Shown here piece by piece: positions 15,532-22,074 of a DNA stretch of 64,000 bases; within the stretch, counting starts at the first letter, position 1; every line of letters begins with the position of its first letter. Below the pieces are notes generated by a model that saw only the letters and a program-made list of their open reading frames with translations, searched no databases and had not been told where the DNA came from. The translations under genes and the position numbers were made by a program. Origin of the DNA: Amycolatopsis sp. 195334CR (GTDB taxonomy: Bacteria; Actinomycetota; Actinomycetes; Mycobacteriales; Pseudonocardiaceae); assembly GCF_017309385.1 (NCBI RefSeq), contig NZ_JAFJMJ010000002.1:1922001-1986000 (forward strand), written 5' to 3'.

Positions 15532-16281
15532 TCACCACTCCCCGAGATGGGTCATGCGCTCGGCGATCCGCTCCGGCGTGGTGTGCCCGAGTTCGCCCGC
15601 GATGCGGCCGTCGGCGAGGAAGACCACGGAATCGGCGTAGGAGGCCGCGACCGGGTCGTGGGTGACCATCAGCGCGGTCTGGCCCCAGCGGTCGACCGCG
15701 TGGCGCAGGGTGGTGAGCACCTGGCGCGCGGTGCGGGTGTCGAGCGCGCCGGTTGGCTCGTCGAGGAACATCACGTCGGGCCGGGTGACCAGCGCGCGGG
15801 CGATCGCGACCCGCTGCTGCTGACCGCCGGAAAGCTTGCTGGGGCGGCGATCCAGCGGGACGTCGAGTTCCACCGAGCGCACCACCTCGGCGAGGAAGCC
15901 CGGCTCGGCGGGCCGCCCGGCCAGTTTCAGCGGCAGCAGGATGTTCTCCTCGACGGTCAGCGCGTCGAGCAGGTTGTAGGCCTGGAAGACGAACCCGATC
16001 CGCGACCGGCGCAGCTCGGTGAGGGCGGCTTCGCGCTGCCCGGTCAGCTCGGTCCCGCCGAGCAGGACGCGGCCTTCGCTCGGCCGGTCGAGCCCGGCGG
16101 CGCAGTGGAGGAAGGTGCTCTTGCCCGAGCCGGAGGGGCCCATCAGCGCGGTGAAGCTGCCCTGGCGGAGGCTGATCGTCACCCCGTCGAGCGCCCGCAC
16201 GGCGGCTGGGCCCGTGCCGTAGGTCTTGCTGACGGATTCCAGCCGCACCGCGCTGGCGAGGCCGTCCGTGACTGTGGTCAT
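15532..16281 (-). CDS. MacB/LolD-type ABC transporter ATPase
   Basis: A 249-residue ATP-binding subunit. Walker A is GPSGSGKST, the Q-loop lies in IGFVFQAYNLLDALTVEENI, the signature is LSGGQQQRVAIARAL, Walker B is VMFLDEPTGALD, and the switch His is in LMVTHDPVAASYAD. The E-P-T-G-A-L-D sequence is typical of the LolD/MacB/FtsE subfamily that pairs with FtsX-like permeases. The ATG follows GGAGGGAACAACAG. It is the first gene of a two-gene operon, and the permease start overlaps or nearly overlaps its stop. No two-component system is adjacent, unlike bacitracin-type exporters. Confidence 0.93.
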   Translation of the reverse strand: MTTVTDGLASAVRLESVSKTYGTGPAAVRALDGVTISLRQGSFTALMGPSGSGKSTFLHCAAGLDRPSEGRVLLGGTELTGQREAALTELRRSRIGFVFQAYNLLDALTVEENILLPLKLAGRPAEPGFLAEVVRSVELDVPLDRRPSKLSGGQQQRVAIARALVTRPDVMFLDEPTGALDTRTARQVLTTLRHAVDRWGQTALMVTHDPVAASYADSVVFLADGRIAGELGHTTPERIAERMTHLGEW

Positions 16282-16365
16282 CTGTTGTTCCCTCCGGATC
16301 TTTCGGCAGGAACGACGCTATTGACGGGCGGGCACGGCCACAGTGGCGCGCGACCCCGGACCGGG

Positions 16366-16383
16366 GGTGTAGCCCGCTACACC
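16366..16383. promoter_or_regulatory. 18-bp palindrome between ABC transporter and GNAT genes
   Basis: GGTGTAG (16366-16372) and CTACACC (16377-16383) are perfect 7-bp arms around CCCG. It lies 85 bp upstream of the ABC ATPase start and 70 bp upstream of the GNAT start. It looks like the operator of a dimeric repressor (TetR or PadR type), but no such gene is adjacent, so the regulator would be encoded elsewhere. Confidence 0.45.
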
Positions 16384-16452
16384 GCGCGCCGGGCCGCATT
16401 CGGCCAAGTGCCAGCGCGGCGCCCGGTCGCTTCGGTAACCTGGGCCCGGATC

Positions 16453-16959
16453 ATGGGCGAGCTGCGGATACGAGAGGCCGGGTCGGCGGACCTGCCCCAG
16501 CTGACGCACGTCATGGGGCAGGAGCCGTACTTCACCGACCGCCTCTCGCGGCAGAAGGACGGGCTGGGCAGGCTGCTGGTCGCCTGGCAGGACGAACGCC
16601 CGGTCGGCGTGGTCTACCTGTGGCTCGAACCGGCCGAAGAGGACGAGCTGCGCGAGCACCTGCCGGACACCCCGCTGCTCACCCACCTGGAAACCCACGT
16701 CGAGCACCGCGCCCGCGGCATCGGCACCAGCCTGGTGCGCGCCGCCGAGCAGTGGCTGACCGACAAGGGCTACGACCGGGTGGCGCTGGCCGTGGAGACC
16801 ACGAACGACCGCGCCGCCCGGCTCTACGCCCGCCTCGGCTACCGGGAGTGGGCGCACTCCACGGTCCGGTGCCTCTCCCTGACCGACAGCGCGGGCCGCC
16901 GGAACGTGGAGATCTGCCGGATCATGGTCAAGCCGCTGGTCGGCCGGCCACGAAGGTAG
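16453..16959 (+). CDS. GNAT-family N-acetyltransferase
   Basis: A 168-residue GNAT-fold protein. Motif D/A strands are visible as LLVAWQDERPVGVVYLWLEP and THLETHVEHRARGIGTSLVR. The pyrophosphate-binding loop is R-A-R-G-I-G-T (R/Q-x-x-G-x-G/A consensus), and motif B appears as VALAVETTNDRAARLYARLG followed by Y-R-E-W. It would transfer an acetyl group from acetyl-CoA to an unknown amine. The ATG at 16453 fits the conserved N-terminus; it has only a weak ribosome site. Its 3' end overlaps the convergent GT-A-like gene by 32 bp. Confidence 0.9.
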   Translation: MGELRIREAGSADLPQLTHVMGQEPYFTDRLSRQKDGLGRLLVAWQDERPVGVVYLWLEPAEEDELREHLPDTPLLTHLETHVEHRARGIGTSLVRAAEQWLTDKGYDRVALAVETTNDRAARLYARLGYREWAHSTVRCLSLTDSAGRRNVEICRIMVKPLVGRPRR

Positions 16960-18052
16960 TCATCGAGTCCAGGCCCAGCGCCTTCACCGCCGGTCGCAGG
17001 CCCGGCCGGTTCTTCACCTGGCGGTAGAACTCGTTGGAGTGCACCCGCCACTCGTGACGGTCCTCCCGCCACGCCTCCACGTAGTCGACGCAGCGCTCGG
17101 GCTCGATCGACAGGCAACGGCCACGCGCCGCCTTCAGCGACTTGAGCATCCGCTCGCGCCGGTCGTCTTCGGGCAGGCCGCCCACCATGGTGAGCACCTC
17201 GGTGATGAACTTCTGGCGCTTGTCCAGGAAGCCCTGCCAGTAATCCGGCCTGCGCGCCCTCTCGTAGGTGCGTTCGTTGTCCAGCAGCCAGAACAGCCCT
17301 TCGGCCAGGCAGTCGCCGAGTTCCTCCAGCCTGGCCCGGATTTCGTGGGCGAACGGGTCGTAGGGACGTTGCACCGCCTCGCCGGTGATCGTGGTCGGGC
17401 GCAGGCCGTGGTCCCCGAGCAGGAAGAACCAGTCCTCGTTGTAGATGTTGGGGAAGAACGAGGTCATCGAGTTCCGGCCCACCGCCAGCGCCCCGCCGCC
17501 GACGAAGGTGTCCTGGTCGCCGCCCGCTTCGCGGTACGCGTGGCAGACCACGGAGTTGTCGGGGAAACCGCCGATGGCGAGGCCGACCCCGGCGTACCGG
17601 TCGGTGAGCGCGGCGGCCCGTTCGAGGTCGGTCGCCTCGGGCACGAGGATGTCGTCGTCCAGGAAGACGATGCGTTTCCAGCCGGCCAGCCGGGCGAGCA
17701 GAAGGCCGAGGTTGCGCTTCGCGCTGGTGTCCTCGCGGCGTTCGAACATCGTGTTAGCGAGCAGTTTCGTGGTCCGGAACACGGGCAGCACGCCCGGCCG
17801 CAGCCTTTCGGTCTCCAGCGCGATGAGTTCGGCGCCGCGTGCTTCGGCGAGTCCGGCGATGGTGTCGGCCGAGGACCACTTGCTGGAAAGCGTGACGAGC
17901 GTGCAACCGAGCCGCGCGGCGAGGTCGATCGCCGGCAGGAGCGCTTTGCCGTGCCGTGCGGTGGGCACCACGATGGCGTCGACCGGCGCGGTGCGGTGCT
18001 CGGTGTCCGTCGGCGTGCGAAGCAGGTGGCGGTGGGACCCGTGGTGGGCCAT
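16928..18052 (-). CDS. GT-A-like glycosyltransferase-fold protein of the cyclase/XRE locus
   Basis: A 374-residue protein I do not recognise as a named family. It begins with a nucleotide-sugar-like alpha/beta region (VDAIVVPTARHGKALLPAID, CTLVTLSSKWSSADTIAGL). It carries KRIVFLDDDILVPEATDLER, where D-D-D after a hydrophobic strand is the DxD metal/UDP-sugar motif of GT-A glycosyltransferases. Later come DTFVGGGALAVGRNSMTSFF and FPNIYNEDWFFLLG, the latter matching the E-D/N-E-D-W acceptor loop of GT2-like enzymes. The ATG at 18052 has GGGAGCGGCG before it; an in-frame ATG at 18103 would overlap the XRE gene. It follows the XRE-fusion gene by 29 bp in one operon. Confidence 0.65.
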   Translation of the reverse strand: MAHHGSHRHLLRTPTDTEHRTAPVDAIVVPTARHGKALLPAIDLAARLGCTLVTLSSKWSSADTIAGLAEARGAELIALETERLRPGVLPVFRTTKLLANTMFERREDTSAKRNLGLLLARLAGWKRIVFLDDDILVPEATDLERAAALTDRYAGVGLAIGGFPDNSVVCHAYREAGGDQDTFVGGGALAVGRNSMTSFFPNIYNEDWFFLLGDHGLRPTTITGEAVQRPYDPFAHEIRARLEELGDCLAEGLFWLLDNERTYERARRPDYWQGFLDKRQKFITEVLTMVGGLPEDDRRERMLKSLKAARGRCLSIEPERCVDYVEAWREDRHEWRVHSNEFYRQVKNRPGLRPAVKALGLDSMTTFVAGRPAA

Positions 18053-18081
18053 CGCCGCTCCCGGACGCTCGGTATTTTTAG

Positions 18082-19158
18082 TCAAGTGGTGCTCACCGGC
18101 CATTCGTGCAATTTGGACTGGGGCGAGGTCCAGTCCGGGGTGACCACCAGTCCGTTGATCACGTGGATCCGGCTGATGATGGCGAACTCTTTCGATCCGG
18201 CGAACCGGGTGCGCAGGTGGGTGGCGTTGCGGTCCCGGAACCGGGCGTCGGTCAGCGCGCGGACCACGCCGTAGGTGCCGCGGCCGAAGGTGCCGTTGCA
18301 GATCGTCACGGTCCGCTTGGCGTTGAAGGGGTTCACCGCCCGGTAGAACAACGCGACGTCCTCGAGCAGCAGCAGGTTCTCGCCCTCCCGCCGGACCTTC
18401 GGCAGGAAGCTCTGCACGGTGTCGCCGGTGCCGATCTCGAACCGGCTGAGGTCGTCGTCCTCCGGCCGGACCAGCTGGCGCACCGGGAGCTCGGCCCGCT
18501 CGAGCAGGTCACGGGTGACGAAGTTCCAGTCCACCCCGCCGAGCAGGATCAGGTGACTGGTGTAGTCGTCGGTGACCAGTTCGGCGGGGGTGCGCAGGTG
18601 CACGTCACTGGTCGGGTTCGCGGCCCGGACGTGCCCGTGCAACTCGACCAGCGCGTCGAGGTCCGCATACTTGTACAGGTCCACGAAATCGGAACCATCG
18701 GGGTCGGCGTGCGGCATCTTGCGCTTCAGGCGCTGCGGCAGCTCGGAGCCGATGATGGTGACGATCTCGCCGGGCTTGAAGCGCCACGGGCTCTCCGCGT
18801 ACGGATCCTTGGCCGCCGGGCCCGCGGTGGCGGGGGAGTCCTCCCGGAGCGCGGTCAGCTCGCCGAGCAGCCGCTCCCGCCGGGCCAGCTCGTCCTCGGT
18901 CAGCTGCTGGCGGTCGAGCAACCGGAACGGGGATTCGGCGACCGACCGCTCGGTGGCGAAGAAGGTGGCGTACGCGTCGATCTTCGGCCGGGGCGGCTTG
19001 GCCTTCGTCCTCGGGTTCTCCCAGGACGAGACGGACGGGACGCTGGTGCCCAGCGCGGCGGCCAGCTCCGCCTGCGTGATGTACTTGCCCGGCCAGGCGC
19101 CACCCTCGCGCAGTTCGCGCAGCCGCCGCGCGAGCGGCTGGCCTTCAGGTGAGTTCAC
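18082..19158 (-). CDS. XRE-HTH protein with an unrecognised C-terminal domain
   Basis: A protein of about 358 residues. The N-terminal HTH has KYITQAELAAALGTSVPSVS followed by SWENPRTKAKPPRPKIDAYA, an XRE fold. A helical linker (ARRERLLGELTALRE) leads to a ~220-residue domain with GEIVTIIGSELPQRL, DLYKYADLDALVELHGHVRA, SHLILLGGVDWNFVTRDLLE, RTVTICNGTFGRGTYGVVRA and INGLVVTPDWTSP. The alternation of strands with G-G-V-D-W-N and N-G-T-F-G-R-G loops suggests a nucleotide- or metabolite-binding sensor. I do not recognise the family. The start is uncertain (TTG 19179, GTG 19167 or GTG 19158); the last has AAAGG about 10 nt upstream. It is divergent from the cyclase gene. Confidence 0.7.
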   Translation of the reverse strand: MNSPEGQPLARRLRELREGGAWPGKYITQAELAAALGTSVPSVSSWENPRTKAKPPRPKIDAYATFFATERSVAESPFRLLDRQQLTEDELARRERLLGELTALREDSPATAGPAAKDPYAESPWRFKPGEIVTIIGSELPQRLKRKMPHADPDGSDFVDLYKYADLDALVELHGHVRAANPTSDVHLRTPAELVTDDYTSHLILLGGVDWNFVTRDLLERAELPVRQLVRPEDDDLSRFEIGTGDTVQSFLPKVRREGENLLLLEDVALFYRAVNPFNAKRTVTICNGTFGRGTYGVVRALTDARFRDRNATHLRTRFAGSKEFAIISRIHVINGLVVTPDWTSPQSKLHEWPVSTT

Positions 19159-19397
19159 CTCATCCACGCCTTTCAGCAAACTTCAGGCAACGGCCCGAAG
19201 AACCGGAACTATACCGTTGATCTCTTGGCTCACGCTTGGGGGGTCTTGAAGTTGACGGCTCTCGCCCAGTCGGCTCAGCCGGTCAGGTATTCCTTGCACT
19301 CACGCTGTCGGCACCTTAGTCTGAACTCCGCAGTACTTCGGCAAGTATAGCTGAATTTTTCTGAAGTTGCCAGCTGGAGATTCGGGTAAAGGAGCCA
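19159..19397. promoter_or_regulatory. Divergent intergenic control region of the cyclase/XRE locus
   Basis: This is the longest gene-free stretch in the window (over 300 bp to the cyclase start) and is AT-rich for this genome. The octamer TGAAGTTG occurs at 19247-19254 and 19362-19369, and TGAAGTT occurs on the minus strand at 19179-19185. CTCACGCT occurs twice (near 19229 and 19300). TACTT-CGGC-AAGTA forms an inverted repeat near 19334-19347. These repeats are candidate binding sites for the XRE-fusion protein. Confidence 0.45.
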
Positions 19398-19487
19398 ATG
19401 ATGAATTCCGTGTCATCCGACCTCCGACCGGCCGGCTTGTCCTGGTGCGAGCGTGCGCGCTTCACCGCGACGGTCGGTCGCACCTGA
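19398..19487 (+). CDS. Possible 29-residue leader peptide before the cyclase gene
   Basis: A short ORF starting ATG-ATG at 19398 sits behind a near-ideal AAAGGAG ribosome site, the best in this intergenic region. It encodes MMNSVSSDLRPAGLSWCERA followed by nine more residues, and stops 18 nt before the cyclase ATG. It may be a translated leader that couples or attenuates cyclase expression. It could also be chance, since the composition is Arg/Ser-rich as in random high-GC frames. Confidence 0.35.
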   Translation: MMNSVSSDLRPAGLSWCERARFTATVGRT

Positions 19488-19505
19488 GCGGCAGGCGAGG
19501 TGGTC

Positions 19506-20267
19506 ATGGTGAGCGTACTGACACCGATACCACTGCAGCGCACGATGATCGTGGTGGACATCGAGGGATCCACCCTCCGGAACAACTCGGCCACCGCGGT
19601 GCTGCGCCACGACCTGTACGAGCTGTTCGAGGCGGCGTTGCTGGAATGCGACATCACCGAGAAGCTGCGGGACCCCTTCACCGACCGCGGGGACGGCCTG
19701 ATGGCCTTCGTGCACGCGGTGGACCAGGCTCCGAAGACGCTCATGGTGAACAAGTTCATCCCGGTGCTGGCCCGCCTTCTCGGTGAGCACGGGGCGAAGC
19801 GGCCCGACCGGAAGTTCCGCATCCGGGCCGCGATGCACGCCGGCGACGTGCACTTCGACCTGCGCGGCCCGTTCGGTGAGGACGTCACCCTCACCACGCG
19901 CCTGGTCGACGCCCCGGAGCTGAAGGTGGCGCTGCGCCGGACCACCGCGCCGCTGGTGCTCGCGGTCTCCGAGCAGTTCCACCGCTCGGTCATCCGGCAC
20001 GGCTACGAGGGCATCGACGAGGAACGGTTCGAGCAGGCGATCGAGCTGGACATCGGCGGGCAGCCCGCCCGCGGCTGGGTGCAGGCACCCGAGAACCGCG
20101 TGCCGGGCAAGCCGATCCCGCTGCGCGACCGCGTCTCGCAGCGCACGAGATCCGCGGCCCGGTTCCCGGTGCGCACCCCGTTGCCGCGCCGCCTCCGGCG
20201 TGACGTACCGGAGGAGGGCGGGACCAACGGGAGCGACCCCGCCGCGGAGAGACGGATCTCGTCCTGA
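19506..20267 (+). CDS. Class III nucleotide cyclase-like protein
   Basis: A protein of about 253 residues with the class III cyclase core. The first metal-binding Asp is D18 in MIVVDIEGST, and the second is D63 in DRGDGLMAFV. The later segment IRAAMHAGDVHFDLRGPFGE is followed by D-V-T-L-T-T-R132-L. By hand alignment to adenylate cyclase, the transition-state Arg is kept (R132), the Asn is Thr128, and the adenine-specifying Lys/Asp positions are Thr59 and Gly121. This does not fit adenylate or guanylate consensus. It belongs to a compact actinobacterial cyclase group related to those in Pycsar-type systems. The C-terminal ~60 residues are basic and unstructured. No membrane segment is present. 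Confidence 0.7.
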   Translation: MVSVLTPIPLQRTMIVVDIEGSTLRNNSATAVLRHDLYELFEAALLECDITEKLRDPFTDRGDGLMAFVHAVDQAPKTLMVNKFIPVLARLLGEHGAKRPDRKFRIRAAMHAGDVHFDLRGPFGEDVTLTTRLVDAPELKVALRRTTAPLVLAVSEQFHRSVIRHGYEGIDEERFEQAIELDIGGQPARGWVQAPENRVPGKPIPLRDRVSQRTRSAARFPVRTPLPRRLRRDVPEEGGTNGSDPAAERRISS

Positions 20268-20270
20268 GGC

Positions 20271-21140
20271 TCAGTCCCGGGCGGTGAGGGAGTTCAGCGC
20301 GGTGACGACCTCCTGCCGTCCGGTTTCGTCCAGTGGGCGGACCGGGCGGGGCAGGTTCGGCGAGGCCAGCAGCCCGAGTTCGACGGCGATCGCCGACACC
20401 ACGCGGTAGCTGCCGTACCGGGCGAACAGGGTCCACAGTGGAGCGAGATCCGCCGAACGCGAGCCGTCGCGGAGGATGGTCAGGCAGGTCTTGGGGAACA
20501 GGCCGCCCAGGACGCTGTACCAGGCATCCGCGCCCGCGGCGAGGCCCCCGGCGGCGAGGGCGTCACCGCTGACGCCGATGGTCACCGTCTCCGGAACCAC
20601 CGCGCGCAGTGCGTCGATCCGGGCGCGGGCCTCGGCCGGATCCGTTGACACGCCGGGGATCTTGATCGACGCCACGTTCGGCAGGTGCGCGATCCGGCCG
20701 TGCAGCTCGTCCGAGAACGTCACGTGCGTGGTGCCCGGATTGTCGTAGACCACCAGCGGTACCGACAACGAGGCCGTGACTTCCTCGTACAGACCGAAAA
20801 CCTCGTCGTCGGTGAGTGCCTGGTAGGTCATCGCCGGCAGCAGGACGCCCGCGGCCCCCGCCTCCTGTGCGTCTTCCACGCAGGCCAGCACGTCCCGCGT
20901 CCGCAGGGCACCGACCCCGATGATCACCGGTACCGGCCCGGCGCTCTTCACCGCCAGCCGAGCGGCGAGGGCCCGTTCCTTCCGGTTCAGATAGGGATAA
21001 CTCCCGGTCGAGCCGAGCGCGCCGATCGAATCGACGCCCGCGTCGGCGAGCCGCCCGACGAGCCGTTCGTACCCCGCTTCGTCGATCCCGTCGTCGGTGA
21101 TCGGGGTGAGCGGGAACGCGCTGAGTCCGGTGAACACCAC
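20271..21140 (-). CDS. DapA/NanA-superfamily aldolase or lyase
   Basis: A 289-residue (beta/alpha)8 class I aldolase of the dihydrodipicolinate synthase superfamily. The substrate loop is IGALGSTGSYPYLNRKERAL (G-S-T-G in place of G-T-T-G-E). Tyr132 lies in PLVVYDNPGTTHV, and the Schiff-base Lys160 in VASIKIPGVS. The missing E of GTTGE and the wider environment argue against a housekeeping DapA role, and pyruvate condensation/cleavage with another aldehyde is likely. Its start lies 7 bp from the end of the EamA gene on the same strand, so the two are probably co-transcribed and under MocR control. Confidence 0.85.
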   Translation of the reverse strand: MVFTGLSAFPLTPITDDGIDEAGYERLVGRLADAGVDSIGALGSTGSYPYLNRKERALAARLAVKSAGPVPVIIGVGALRTRDVLACVEDAQEAGAAGVLLPAMTYQALTDDEVFGLYEEVTASLSVPLVVYDNPGTTHVTFSDELHGRIAHLPNVASIKIPGVSTDPAEARARIDALRAVVPETVTIGVSGDALAAGGLAAGADAWYSVLGGLFPKTCLTILRDGSRSADLAPLWTLFARYGSYRVVSAIAVELGLLASPNLPRPVRPLDETGRQEVVTALNSLTARD

Positions 21141-21147
21141 AAGCCTC

Positions 21148-22074
21148 CTATTTCACGGTGCGGTCGAGACGGATGCGCACGGCGACCCCGGCACAGAGGA
21201 CCACGGCGAGCCCGCCGAGCACGGTCGGCCAGGTCAGCTCCTCGCCCAGCAGCAGCGCCGCCCAGAGAATGGTCAGCACGGGCTGGACCAGCTGAACCTG
21301 GCTCACCTGCGCCATCGGCCCGATGGCCAGCCCGCGGTACCAGGCGAAGAAGCCGAGGAACATGCTCACCGCGGCGAGGTAACCGAACGCCGCCCACTGC
21401 CCGGCGGTGCCGACCGGCGCCTCCTGCACCACCGCGGTCACGGTCAGCGCGAGCATCAGCGGCGAGGCCAGTACCAGCGCCCACGACACCGTCTGCCACG
21501 AGCCGAGTTCCCTGGCGAGCAGCCCGCCCTCGGCATAGCCGGCCGCGGCCGCCAGCACGGCGCCGAACAGCAGCAGGTCCGCCCAGTGCAGTCGCCCGAA
21601 ACCGCCGCCCTGCACGGAAGCGAAGCCCAGTGCGGCCAGCGCGCCGATCCCGGCCATGAGCCAGAACGAGCGCGGTGGCCGTTCCCCGGTGCGCAGCACG
21701 GCCAGCACCGCGGTCGCCGCGGGCAGCAGCGCGATCACCACCGCGCTGTGACTGGCCGGGGCCGTGGTGAGCGCGTACGAGGTCAGCATGGGGAAGCCGA
21801 CCACCACGCCACCGGCCACCACGGCGAGCCGGGCCCACTGGCGGCCGCGCGGCAGGCGCTGCCGGGTGACGGCCAGCGCCGCGGCGGCGAGCAGTGCGGC
21901 GATGACCGCCCGCGCCGAGCCGATGAACAGCGGGGAGAGGCCGCCGACGGCGACCCGCGTGAACGGCACGGTGAACGAGAACGCCGCGACACCCAGCAGT
22001 CCCCATCCCAGCCCCGCCCGCGACGGCGATAACGTTGCCGTCGACTCCTGGATAACGCTACTCTTCCCTGACAT
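21148..22074 (-). CDS. EamA/DMT-family transporter
   Basis: A 308-residue membrane protein with about ten transmembrane helices in two EamA repeats: residues ~17-150 (GLGWGLLGVAAFSFTVPFTR, AVVVGFPMLTSYALTTAPA) and ~160-300 (WADLLLFGAVLAAAAGYAEG, AVSMFLGFFAWYRGLAIGPM). The family exports amino acids and other metabolites. Its ATG overlaps the ATG of the divergent MocR gene in the palindrome CATG (22072-22075). A MocR regulator next to an EamA exporter is a frequent arrangement, so MocR control is likely. The open frame further upstream would run into the MocR coding region. Confidence 0.87.
   Translation of the reverse strand: MSGKSSVIQESTATLSPSRAGLGWGLLGVAAFSFTVPFTRVAVGGLSPLFIGSARAVIAALLAAAALAVTRQRLPRGRQWARLAVVAGGVVVGFPMLTSYALTTAPASHSAVVIALLPAATAVLAVLRTGERPPRSFWLMAGIGALAALGFASVQGGGFGRLHWADLLLFGAVLAAAAGYAEGGLLARELGSWQTVSWALVLASPLMLALTVTAVVQEAPVGTAGQWAAFGYLAAVSMFLGFFAWYRGLAIGPMAQVSQVQLVQPVLTILWAALLLGEELTWPTVLGGLAVVLCAGVAVRIRLDRTVK
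22021..22064. promoter_or_regulatory. MocR/EamA divergent promoter with direct repeats
   Basis: The direct repeats GATAACG at 22028-22034 and 22051-22057 are 23 bp apart, about two helical turns. The first sits inside an inverted repeat CGACGGC (22021-22027) / GCCGTCG (22037-22043). For the MocR gene a promoter TTGCCG (22035-22040), an 18-bp spacer and TACTCT (22059-22064) places the -10 eight nt before the ATG, consistent with a leaderless transcript. MocR proteins are known to bind direct repeats. Confidence 0.5.

Noticed and set aside
13064..16399. A single 1111-residue permease
   Set aside because: The part upstream of 15526 is a shadow of the ATPase gene in another frame; the real permease begins at 15526 or 15535.
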